NCBI GenBank assembly: GCA_040905285.1
Contig: JBBDRV010000078.1
Coordinates: forward strand, 1 to 8,411
DNA length: 8,411 bases
Source of the DNA: JBBDRV01 sp040905285
GTDB taxonomy: Bacteria > Bacteroidota > Rhodothermia > Balneolales > Balneolaceae
Direction of reading: 5' to 3'
The first letter of the stretch is position 1; the number at the start of each line of letters is the position of its first letter. Below are positions 1-6,090 of this stretch, one piece after another. The position numbers and the translations under genes were made by a program. The notes under the pieces are model-generated. The model searched no databases, had not been told where the DNA came from, and saw only the letters and a program-made list of their open reading frames with translations.

Positions 1-2
1 TC

Positions 3-161
3 AAGCGTCTCATCGCCGGGCGAACGGATATTGGCGCGATCGTCAGTTTCCTCGGCGTCGTCCGCGACGAAGGCGGACGCCTTGCCGCGCTCGAGCTCGA
101 GCATTATCCGGCGATGGCCGAGGCGGAAGCCGGCAAGATCGCCGCGGAGGCGATGAAGCGC
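3..161 (+). pseudogene. moaE: Fragment of molybdopterin synthase catalytic subunit MoaE, fused in frame to lysC
   Basis: The frame is open from base 3 and reads as an internal piece of MoaE, the large subunit that with MoaD converts cPMP to molybdopterin. Two family hallmarks are visible: TDIGAIVSFLGVVRD at about 27-71 and ALELEHYPAM at about 90-116, followed by the helix ending EAMKR. Both the MoaE N-terminus and its whole C-terminal half, including the catalytic lysines, are absent. After about 161 the same frame becomes aspartokinase without a stop. Bases here are GC-rich and look alphaproteobacterial in codon use, unlike the rest of the window. Nothing nearby belongs to molybdenum cofactor synthesis. 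I take it as foreign sequence joined to lysC by assembly error or recombination, not as a functional gene. The family call is fairly sure; the exact junction is uncertain within about 147-165 because EAMKR fits both families. Confidence 0.75.
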
Positions 162-1454
162 TGCGCAGCTATTATAGCGGCCGATCCGGACAAGCGGGTG
201 ATTGTCGTCAGCGCGACCTCGGGCACGACCAATCTTTTAACATCTCTTACCGAAACAGGAGACCGTGCCGGGCGTGATTCCCTGATCCGGGAGATAGAGG
301 AAAAGCACCTGGATATCCTGAAGAAACTGAAGAATCCCGGAGAGGCGGGGGAAAGGGTGGCAGATCTGATAAAGGAGCTGAGAACGGCCGTTGAAAAATC
401 GCAGCCGTTGGACATCCGGTCATCGGACGAGATTCTTTCCTTTGGTGAAAGGCTTTCTTCCTGTCTGTTTACCGCCCTTCTGCTTGCTCAGGGAATGGAT
501 GCGGAGTATATAGATGCCCGTGAAATCATCATGACCGACAGTCACTTTGGAGGAGCCGAGCCTCTGATCGATCAGGTAAGGTACAGGGCGGGAGAGAAAA
601 TGAGTGACAAACTGAAGTCAAAACGGCTGGTCACCCAGGGATTTATAGGATCTGATAAATACGGCGATACCACCACCCTGGGAAGAGGCGGCAGTGACTA
701 TTCCGCAGCTCTCTTCGCAGAAGCCCTGGATGCGGATGTGCTTGAGATCTGGACGGATGTCAATGCCATCTATTCGACGGATCCCCGGATCGTGCCGGAT
801 GCGGAGCCGATCACTGAAATTACATTTGACGAAGCGGCGGAATTGTCCGTATTCGGAGCTAAAATACTTCATCCTGCTACCCTTAAGCCGGCGATCAGGA
901 AAAATATCCGGGTGTATGTGGGGTCGAGCCTGCATCCCGGGGAGCCGGGTACCTGGATTGTCAGACGGTCGGCGGATCTTCCGGTTATCCGTGCAATATC
1001 CCTGCGGAGGAATCAGACGCTGGTTACTGTCCACAGTCTTGATATGCTTCACCGGCACGGATTTCTTGCCAGGCTCTTTCAGGTCCTGTCGGATTACAAG
1101 ATCAGTGTTGATCTGGTTACAACGAGTGAGGTGAGCGTATCACTGACCATCGATACCAATCATGAAGGGCTGCGGCAGCGATTGTCCGCGGAGATGTTGC
1201 GGGAGCTGGGATCTATCGCTGATGTGCAGGTTGAAAAAGGCCTGGCCCTTGTCGCACTTGTCGGAAATAATCTTGATACGACAGCAGGTGTGAGCGGACA
1301 GCTGTTCACTCTTCTCGACAGTACCAACATCCGTCTGATTTGCCACGGGGCCAGCACACATAATCTCTGCTTTCTGATAGATGATCCGGCGGCTGAAAAA
1401 ATTATCGGAAAGCTGCACAACCATTTTATTTCAAAAAAGGAGCATATCAAATGA
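162..1454 (+). CDS. lysC: Aspartokinase III (monofunctional, lysine-sensitive type), 5' end replaced
   Basis: Aspartokinase phosphorylates L-aspartate to 4-aspartyl phosphate, the first step to lysine, threonine and methionine. The sequence follows E. coli LysC closely from the strand VIVVSATSGTTNLL (198-239) to the stop. The kinase domain shows GFIGSDKYGDTTTLGRGGSDY (about 639-701) with the conserved Arg and Asp of GRGGSDY, and FGAKILHPATL (about 855-890). Two ACT modules follow, including SLDMLHRHGFLARLF and ISVDLVTTSEVSVSL (about 1035-1146), the lysine-binding segment of E. coli LysC, then GLALVALVGN and a C-terminal ACT strand. The N-terminal KFGGTSV motif and about 20-25 residues are missing, replaced in frame by MoaE sequence. 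An ATG at 114 exists but lies in the MoaE part, so no native start is visible. Without KFGGTSV the protein as written should be inactive. The stop overlaps dapB by ATGA. Confidence 0.9.
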   Translation, partial: CAAIIAADPDKRVIVVSATSGTTNLLTSLTETGDRAGRDSLIREIEEKHLDILKKLKNPGEAGERVADLIKELRTAVEKSQPLDIRSSDEILSFGERLSSCLFTALLLAQGMDAEYIDAREIIMTDSHFGGAEPLIDQVRYRAGEKMSDKLKSKRLVTQGFIGSDKYGDTTTLGRGGSDYSAALFAEALDADVLEIWTDVNAIYSTDPRIVPDAEPITEITFDEAAELSVFGAKILHPATLKPAIRKNIRVYVGSSLHPGEPGTWIVRRSADLPVIRAISLRRNQTLVTVHSLDMLHRHGFLARLFQVLSDYKISVDLVTTSEVSVSLTIDTNHEGLRQRLSAEMLRELGSIADVQVEKGLALVALVGNNLDTTAGVSGQLFTLLDSTNIRLICHGASTHNLCFLIDDPAAEKIIGKLHNHFISKKEHIK

Positions 1455-2131
1455 ATATTGCCCTGATCGGTGCCGGTAAAACCGGGCGTCATGTTAAAGA
1501 TCTTGCCGGGGAGGAGAACGTCACCGTTTACAATTCCGCATCACCCCCCACGGGAGAGAAGTTGAAAAAAGCGGATGTGGCTGTCATTTTTGTGCCGGGA
1601 GACGCTGCGGCCGGACTCATTGAACCTCTTCTGGAGGCCGGCATACCGGCTGTGTGGGGTACAACCGGTTACAAATGGCCGGAGGATTTGCCGGACCGGG
1701 TAAAAGTAAGCAATGCCCGGTGGGTTATGGGATCCAACTTCAGCCTGGGAATGAACCTGATGCGCAGGTGTCTGGACGTAATCGGCCGGGGATCCGCATT
1801 TCTGAAAGATCCGGCTTACCTTATACATGAAGTGCACCATACGGATAAACAGGATGCGCCGAGCGGAACAGCCCTTAAATGGAAAGAATGGCTGGCGAAG
1901 GATGACGCCCGGATCTCCTCAAGCCGGACCGGCGATGTAAAGGGCATTCATTCCCTTCATGTTAAAACGGATTTTGAATCGCTTCATTTAAAACATGAGG
2001 CCCATGACCGGGCCGTCTTTGCACACGGTGCCCTGTGGTGTGCGCACTATATCCTGGATAATGCGTCCATTATGCCGGGTGTTTATACATTCGAGTCAAT
2101 TATAGATTTAGCATTCAGTCAATCACAATGA
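1451..2131 (+). CDS. dapB: 4-hydroxy-tetrahydrodipicolinate reductase
   Basis: DapB reduces the DapA product to tetrahydrodipicolinate with NAD(P)H in the cytoplasm. A Rossmann nucleotide-binding loop opens the protein (IALIGAGKTG, residues 3-12), followed by GTTGY at 70-74. The active-site segment is HEVHHTDKQDAPSGTAL, with H129, H130 and K133 matching the catalytic His-His-Lys set of E. coli DapB, and DAPSGTA at 135-141 binding substrate. The product has 226 residues, shorter than the roughly 270 of E. coli, and the first half looks compact, as in Bacteroidota-type enzymes. The start is well placed: AGGAG at 1438-1442 lies 8 bases before the ATG, and the ATG overlaps the lysC stop (ATGA). 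The 3' end overlaps dapA the same way. Translational coupling in a lysine operon is likely. Confidence 0.93.
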   Translation: MNIALIGAGKTGRHVKDLAGEENVTVYNSASPPTGEKLKKADVAVIFVPGDAAAGLIEPLLEAGIPAVWGTTGYKWPEDLPDRVKVSNARWVMGSNFSLGMNLMRRCLDVIGRGSAFLKDPAYLIHEVHHTDKQDAPSGTALKWKEWLAKDDARISSSRTGDVKGIHSLHVKTDFESLHLKHEAHDRAVFAHGALWCAHYILDNASIMPGVYTFESIIDLAFSQSQ

Positions 2132-3015
2132 ACTTCAGACAGGTAAAACTCTGGACAGCACTGATAACGCCGATGGACGACAGTGGAGAGGTCGACTACG
2201 AGAGCCTTGAAACGATTGTCCGCAAACAGGAAGCCGCCGGAAACGGAATTCTGCTGCTTGGCAGTACCGGCGAAGGGCTGGCACTGACTATCGGGGAAAA
2301 ATCTGCGGTCGTGCAGTCTGTTATGAAAATGAACCCGTCGTCACCGGTGATGGTCGGGGTGGGTGGATTCAACCTGAAGTCCCAGCAGGAGTGGATTGGC
2401 TATTGCAACCGCCTGGATGTGGATGCATTTCTGCTGGTGGCGCCCCTGTATTCCAAGCCGGGCCCGCGCGGGATGGAGAAGTGGTTCAGGTTGCTGATGG
2501 ATACGTCAGACAAACCCTGCATGCTCTATAACATACCCGGAAGGACCGGCGTCAGGATACCTCCGGACATAGTGGGGCATCTGAACGGGCACCCCAATAT
2601 GTGGAGTCTCAAGGAGGCCAGCGGGAGCGTGGATGAATACCGGGCTTTCCGGGAACGGGTTCCCCGATTGCCGGTTTACAGCGGTGACGACGCACTGCTT
2701 CCCCTTTTTGCCTCCGAAGGCTGCAGCGGTCTGGTTTCCGTTGCTGCAAATGTCTGGCCCGAAGCAACCGGCCGGTATGTAGAACTGGCTCTCGGGGGAA
2801 AGTTATCCGGTGGCATGGAGCTTTGGAAAAAGGGGGCGGAGACGCTCTTCAGTGTGTCCAACCCGATCCCCTCCAAAATACTTCTGATGGAAAAAGGATG
2901 GATTAAAAGTCCGGTCCTGAGACTTCCCCTGACGCACGATGAGCTGACTGACAAGTCCCCTCTCCTAAAAGCGGACAAGGAAATTTTAAACTGGTATTTG
3001 AATGAAAAAAACTGA
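2128..3015 (+). CDS. dapA: 4-hydroxy-tetrahydrodipicolinate synthase
   Basis: DapA condenses pyruvate with aspartate semialdehyde through a lysine Schiff base, the committed step to DAP and lysine. The 295 residues form one TIM-barrel of usual family length. K162 in SLKEAS is the Schiff-base lysine. Y134 and R139 in YNIPGRTG and S46-T47 in LGSTGEG correspond to the E. coli Tyr133, Arg138 and Thr44-Thr45; Thr44 is conservatively replaced by Ser. Y108 in APLYSKP corresponds to Tyr107, which completes the proton relay across the dimer. The allosteric lysine-site positions differ from E. coli: I55, K58, G50, L107 and Q86 stand where His53, His56, Ser48, Tyr106 and Glu84 are expected, suggesting a lysine-insensitive enzyme (inference). 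The ATG overlaps the dapB stop, has no clear Shine-Dalgarno, and probably depends on coupling. NAL/KDPG-aldolase relatives share the fold, but the operon decides for DapA. Confidence 0.93.
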   Translation: MNFRQVKLWTALITPMDDSGEVDYESLETIVRKQEAAGNGILLLGSTGEGLALTIGEKSAVVQSVMKMNPSSPVMVGVGGFNLKSQQEWIGYCNRLDVDAFLLVAPLYSKPGPRGMEKWFRLLMDTSDKPCMLYNIPGRTGVRIPPDIVGHLNGHPNMWSLKEASGSVDEYRAFRERVPRLPVYSGDDALLPLFASEGCSGLVSVAANVWPEATGRYVELALGGKLSGGMELWKKGAETLFSVSNPIPSKILLMEKGWIKSPVLRLPLTHDELTDKSPLLKADKEILNWYLNEKN

Positions 3016-3766
3016 ATCAATGGATTGGAAAGAGATACTGGACCTCCTGGAACAGGGTAAATTGCGGGCAGCTGAGCCGGATGGCAGTGGCTGGAAAGCA
3101 AATACAGAGGTCAAACAGGCTATCCTGTCGGCTTTCAGGGCGGGAAAAAACGTAAGCTGTGAAGGTATCTATGAGGGATTTGTCGACAAGGACAACCTTC
3201 CCCCCCGTAAATTCACACCGGAGGATAACATACGTCTTGTCCCGGGCGGGTCTGCTGTCCGCCGGGGGGCTTTTGTCGCTCCGGGGGTTATCATTATGCC
3301 GCCGGCCTACATCAATACGGGTGCATTTGTAGATGAAGGATCCATGATCGACAGTCATGCTCTTGTGGGTTCCTGTGCCCAGATCGGAAAAAATGTCCAC
3401 CTTTCAGCCGGAGTCCAGATCGGCGGGGTGCTCGAACCGGTCGGGCTGAGTCCGGTCGTTGTAGAGGATGACTGCTTTATCGGGGCGGGAGCTGTTCTTG
3501 TGGAGGGCATCCTGATAAAAAAACGTGCGGTGATTGCCCCGGGGGTGGTCCTGTCCAAAGCGGTCCCCGTCTATGACTGTGTGCATGAAAAAGTGCTGGA
3601 TAAAGGTTCTGCGATTCCCGAAAATGCAGTTGTCGTTCCCGGCACCCGGCCAATCGGCAGTGCCTGGGGAAGTGAGGCGGGACTTGCCGTTTCCTGCCCG
3701 CTGATCATCAAATACAGGGATGCAGGCAGTGAAGCGTCACTGGAGCTTGAAGATGCCCTGAGGTAA
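3002..3766 (+). CDS. dapD: 2,3,4,5-tetrahydropyridine-2,6-dicarboxylate N-succinyltransferase
   Basis: DapD transfers succinyl from succinyl-CoA to tetrahydrodipicolinate, which commits the cell to the succinylase branch of DAP synthesis. The 254-residue protein has a helical N-terminal domain (about 1-75, with GLRAAE-like and LSAFRAGKN segments) and a left-handed beta-helix of hexapeptide repeats from about 85 to 215. The strongest match to E. coli DapD is EGSMIDSHALVGSCAQIGK, where D117 aligns with the catalytic Asp141, followed by GVLEPVGLSPVVVEDDCFIG. The protein is somewhat shorter than E. coli's 274 residues, mostly at the N-terminus. The start at 3002 overlaps dapA by 14 bases; an in-frame ATG at 3020 is an alternative, and neither has a convincing Shine-Dalgarno. 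It is the last gene of the lysine operon. Confidence in function is high, less so in the precise start. Confidence 0.93.
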   Translation: MKKTESMDWKEILDLLEQGKLRAAEPDGSGWKANTEVKQAILSAFRAGKNVSCEGIYEGFVDKDNLPPRKFTPEDNIRLVPGGSAVRRGAFVAPGVIIMPPAYINTGAFVDEGSMIDSHALVGSCAQIGKNVHLSAGVQIGGVLEPVGLSPVVVEDDCFIGAGAVLVEGILIKKRAVIAPGVVLSKAVPVYDCVHEKVLDKGSAIPENAVVVPGTRPIGSAWGSEAGLAVSCPLIIKYRDAGSEASLELEDALR

Positions 3767-3802
3767 ATTCACTGAGGTTAATCCGGAGGTATCCGATTGA
3801 GA

Positions 3803-3871
3803 TGAGGCACCTGGAGCCGCTGCACTGCCACTTGCACTGAAATGAGGCAACTGCACTAAATAAAGTGCAAG
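3803..3871. repeat. Cluster of TGCACT repeats with a short hairpin, between dapD and ssb
   Basis: TGCACT occurs at 3821-3826, 3833-3838 and 3852-3857, and its complement AGTGCA at 3864-3869. TGCACT-AAATAA-AGTGCA (3852-3869) is a perfect 6-bp hairpin with a 6-base loop. The longer CTTGCACT at 3831-3838 pairs equally well with AGTGCAAG at 3864-3871, so two mutually exclusive stems are possible. TGAGGCA is also repeated at 3803-3809 and 3843-3849, each followed by CTGCACT. No T-run follows, so it is not a standard intrinsic terminator. It could be a protein-binding region upstream of ssb, an RNA structure ending the dap transcript, or duplication debris. Confidence 0.5.
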
Positions 3872-3874
3872 GAA

Positions 3875-3903
3875 TTGCTTCTGTCCGGTTCTTATGTTAT
3901 ACA
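3875..3903 (+). promoter_or_regulatory. Candidate promoter for ssb
   Basis: TTGCTT (3875-3880) and TATACA (3898-3903) are separated by exactly 17 bases, a sigma-70-like arrangement with three and four consensus matches. Transcription would start near 3910, giving a leader of about 28 bases, A/T-rich and without a strong Shine-Dalgarno, before the ssb ATG at 3938. If the organism uses Bacteroidota-type promoters the consensus differs, so this stays tentative. It lies just downstream of the TGCACT repeats. Confidence 0.45.
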
Positions 3904-3937
3904 TTATTAATATTAAACAAACAATTAGGTATCAATT

Positions 3938-4375
3938 ATGAGTTCACTCAACAAGGCAATGGTCATCGGGCGATTGGGACAGGATCCGGAAGTGCGTTAT
4001 ACACAATCCAATACGGCTGTTGCTACTCTGAATGTTGCGACCAACGAACGTTTCAAAGACAGGAATGGTGAGTTTCAGGAACGAACGGAATGGCACCGGG
4101 TGGTGGCCTGGGGCCGCCTGGCTGAGATCTGTCAGGAATACCTGAAAAAGGGCTCCCAGGTTTATATCGAAGGTCCTATCCAGACCAGGGAATGGGAAGA
4201 CAAGGATGGCCAGAAACGATATACCACTGAAATCAAGGCATTGACCATGACGATGCTTGACAGTCGCGGCGGGTCGGGCGGCGGCATGCAACAGTCATCC
4301 GGAAACAGCCAGCCTGCAGGTACGGTCGACCTGGATGATTCATTTGATGATATGGATGACGACCTCCCTTTCTGA
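3938..4375 (+). CDS. ssb: Single-stranded DNA-binding protein
   Basis: SSB coats single-stranded DNA during replication, recombination and repair and recruits partners through its C-terminal tip. The 145-residue product has the OB-fold from residue 1 to about 108, opening with LNKAMVIGRLGQDPEVRYT and continuing with the family segments TEWHRVVAWGRLAEICQEYL, KKGSQVYIEGPIQTREW and a last strand at TEIKALTMTML. A short Gly/Ser/Gln linker (about 111-128) leads to an acidic tail ending DDDLPF, the canonical partner-binding tip. The length is close to that of compact SSBs. The ATG at 3938 matches the conserved N-terminus and sits behind a candidate promoter, so the gene probably has its own transcript. 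No replication gene adjoins it; the following gene is a CNNM membrane protein, an order known in Bacteroidota. Confidence 0.96.
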   Translation: MSSLNKAMVIGRLGQDPEVRYTQSNTAVATLNVATNERFKDRNGEFQERTEWHRVVAWGRLAEICQEYLKKGSQVYIEGPIQTREWEDKDGQKRYTTEIKALTMTMLDSRGGSGGGMQQSSGNSQPAGTVDLDDSFDDMDDDLPF

Positions 4376-4591
4376 TGAGCCGGCCACTGCCTCTGAAGAG
4401 CTGCGGGTATGGCTTTTGATGACAGGACATGCAAGGCGGTCGGCAGTCCGCCGGGCTGCCGTGAATAGCTGCTGTGATTATCAGCGTCTGCAGGCCGGGA
4501 ACTCAGTAATCGGGGCCGGGGGATGTCCATCGCTGAATCAGCATGCTGCCGGACAGACATACTGCCGGGCATAAATGACATAAATAATTGT
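4376..4591. other. Gene-free spacer after ssb, no recognised function
   Basis: No convincing gene is seen here. One frame stays open from inside ssb to 4574, but its translation is rich in Arg, Cys and Ala, resembles no family I know and has no start signal. A 6-bp hairpin is present (CGGCAG 4441-4446 with CTGCCG 4456-4461), and CTGCCGG is repeated directly at 4546-4552 and 4562-4568. The stretch may be the 3' untranslated part of the ssb transcript, which would end at the terminator at 4632-4661, or it may hold an unrecognised small RNA. Confidence 0.4.
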
Positions 4592-4606
4592 TATAATAGG
4601 TTGACA
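4592..4606 (+). promoter_or_regulatory. Possible promoter element upstream of the CNNM gene
   Basis: A perfect TATAAT stands at 4592-4597 in an A/T-rich stretch that contrasts with the GC-rich sequence before it, and TTGACA follows at 4601-4606. They are in the wrong order to form one promoter. TATAAT has no good -35 at 16-18 bases upstream, and TTGACA has only TGCATC 17 bases downstream. Either could be part of a weak promoter. A start set by TATAAT would fall near 4604 and the transcript would run straight into the terminator at 4632-4661. Confidence 0.25.
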
Positions 4607-4631
4607 GATCTCTATTTCGATGATGCATCCG

Positions 4632-4661
4632 GGTGACAGCCTTTTAACTGTCACCTTTTTT
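4632..4661 (+). terminator. Intrinsic terminator immediately before the CNNM gene
   Basis: GGTGACAG (4632-4639) and CTGTCACC (4648-4655) form a perfect 8-bp stem with an 8-base loop CCTTTTAA, followed at once by six T (4656-4661). This is a textbook Rho-independent terminator for + strand transcription, presumably ending the ssb transcript. Its T-run ends one base before the ATG at 4663, so any transcript that serves the next gene must read through it or begin almost at the start codon. That placement allows an attenuator role. Confidence 0.82.
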
Positions 4662-4662
4662 G

Positions 4663-6090
4663 ATGCACGACCTTTCAACAAATGAACCGTTATTGGAAAC
4701 AGTAGACGAACCTCCGGGTAACAGTTTGATTTTTTTTCTTCGTGCGGCAGCAGATACCGGTGCGGCTATAGAGCCTCTGAATACGATCTCGCTGTCGCTC
4801 TTTCTGGCCGTAATGCTGATCGGTCTTTTGCTCAGTGCGTTATTTTCCGGGGCTGAGGTGGCTTTCTTTTCCCTGGTCAACCAGATGGACAAACTGGACC
4901 GGGACCAGAAACCGGGCGGCAGGGATAGCCGTATTATAAAGATGCTGGAAAAACCGAGACGTCTTCTGGCAACGATACTGATAGGGAATACATTTGCGAA
5001 TATCGTCACCTCTGTCATTGCAGCAGTCGTTACAGGAATGATTGTCGCCTACTACGGTTTTCCGGAACTGCTCATCTATGCTGTCGAGATTGTTGTTCTG
5101 ACTTTTATGATCCTGATCCTGAGTGAAATAACTCCGAAAATCATATCGATCAACAATCCGTTGACGATGTCACGGCGGTACTCGGGATTTATCTACCTGA
5201 ACTTCATCCTTTTGAAACCGGTGGCGAAGATCATTGCCGACAGCACGATGTATATGGAGCAGCATCTTCCCCGGCCGACGAACAGGATGACCACGGAGGA
5301 CCTGAAAACAATGGCGGAAGTCAGTGAGAAGTCCGGATCCATACACGGGGATGAAAGGGAAATTATTGAAAATGTCATTGAATTCGGCCATACGACCGTA
5401 CGGGAGATCATGACATCACGGGTGAATATCGTGGCTGTCTCTGTTGACAATTCGCTTAAGGAGGTCATAGAGATCATCCGCGGGAAAGGTCTTTCCCGAA
5501 TGCCGCTTTATGAAAATGACCTGGACACCATCCTGGGGGTGATTTATGCCAAGGATGTGTTGCCGTATATCAATTCCGATCTTGACGAGGCAACGATCAA
5601 CTGGAAAAGCATTGCCAGAAAGACTCTTTTTATTCCTTCAACAAAAAAGCTGGATGACCTGTTGCGTGACTTTCAACAGGAAAAGACCCATTTGGCTATT
5701 GTTGCCGACGAATACGGCGGTACTGAAGGAATTATCACTCTGGATGACATTCTGGAAGAGATTGTCGGGGATATAGGAGATGAATATGACGAGGTAGAGG
5801 AAAAACTGTATACCAGATTCAAGAACAGTGTCTACATCTTCGATGCCAAAATCGACCTGGATGACATGGAGGAAATCCTGGAGAGGGAAATCACGTCACA
5901 GGAGGATGATTTTGAAACTCTCGGGGGGCTGATTTATCACCTTTCGGAGAGAATCCCGAATGTCGGGGAGCGTTTTACGTACAGGGGACTGGAACTGACT
6001 GTTCATTCGGTCAGGAACAACCGGGTTAAGAAACTGCGAGTAAGATTGCTGCCAACTTCAAACAAGACCAAAGACGTACAGAAGACTTGA
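4663..6090 (+). CDS. CNNM/CBS/CorC_HlyC membrane protein, GldE-like (hemolysin C family)
   Basis: This inner-membrane protein belongs to the CNNM/CorC family, linked to divalent cation (Mg2+/Co2+) transport; in Bacteroidota the ssb-adjacent member is GldE, associated with gliding. The 475 residues show a CNNM (DUF21) domain from about 42 to 190 with hydrophobic helices near 42-62, 102-126, 136-154 and 174-190. Family motifs are SGAEVAFFSL (62-71), GNTFANIV (108-115) and SEITPK (154-159). A CBS pair spans about 247-375 and ends with DEYGGTEGIITLDDILEEI (349-367), and a CorC_HlyC domain (about 385-465) ends the protein. The reading frame also allows a TTG at 4660; the ATG at 4663 is preferred but lacks a ribosome-binding site, since a terminator T-run abuts it. 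The next in-frame ATG lies inside the first helix. The stop overlaps the murB TTG. The specific substrate, or a gliding role, cannot be read from sequence. Confidence 0.9.
   Translation: MHDLSTNEPLLETVDEPPGNSLIFFLRAAADTGAAIEPLNTISLSLFLAVMLIGLLLSALFSGAEVAFFSLVNQMDKLDRDQKPGGRDSRIIKMLEKPRRLLATILIGNTFANIVTSVIAAVVTGMIVAYYGFPELLIYAVEIVVLTFMILILSEITPKIISINNPLTMSRRYSGFIYLNFILLKPVAKIIADSTMYMEQHLPRPTNRMTTEDLKTMAEVSEKSGSIHGDEREIIENVIEFGHTTVREIMTSRVNIVAVSVDNSLKEVIEIIRGKGLSRMPLYENDLDTILGVIYAKDVLPYINSDLDEATINWKSIARKTLFIPSTKKLDDLLRDFQQEKTHLAIVADEYGGTEGIITLDDILEEIVGDIGDEYDEVEEKLYTRFKNSVYIFDAKIDLDDMEEILEREITSQEDDFETLGGLIYHLSERIPNVGERFTYRGLELTVHSVRNNRVKKLRVRLLPTSNKTKDVQKT

Noticed and set aside
3..1454. A genuine bifunctional MoaE-aspartokinase enzyme
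   Set aside because: Both parts are incomplete at the joint: MoaE lacks its catalytic lysines and LysC lacks KFGGTSV. The base composition changes there too. Neither activity would survive.
3852..3871. Intrinsic terminator for the dap operon
   Set aside because: The stem is only 6 bp with A/T-rich loop sequence, and no T-tract follows it on the + strand, so I kept it only as a repeat/hairpin.
3865..4071. 68-codon frame overlapping the ssb start
   Set aside because: It covers the spacer, the candidate promoter and the ssb N-terminus in the wrong frame.
4440..4570. Possible tRNA or 6S-like RNA after ssb
   Set aside because: I could not find a cloverleaf, a T-loop consensus or an acceptor pairing, nor a recognisable 6S architecture. 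Only short local stems are visible.
4257..4574. Open frame overlapping the end of ssb and running into the spacer
   Set aside because: It begins inside ssb in another frame, and its composition (many Arg, Cys and Ala) looks like non-coding GC-rich sequence. There is no start signal or homology.
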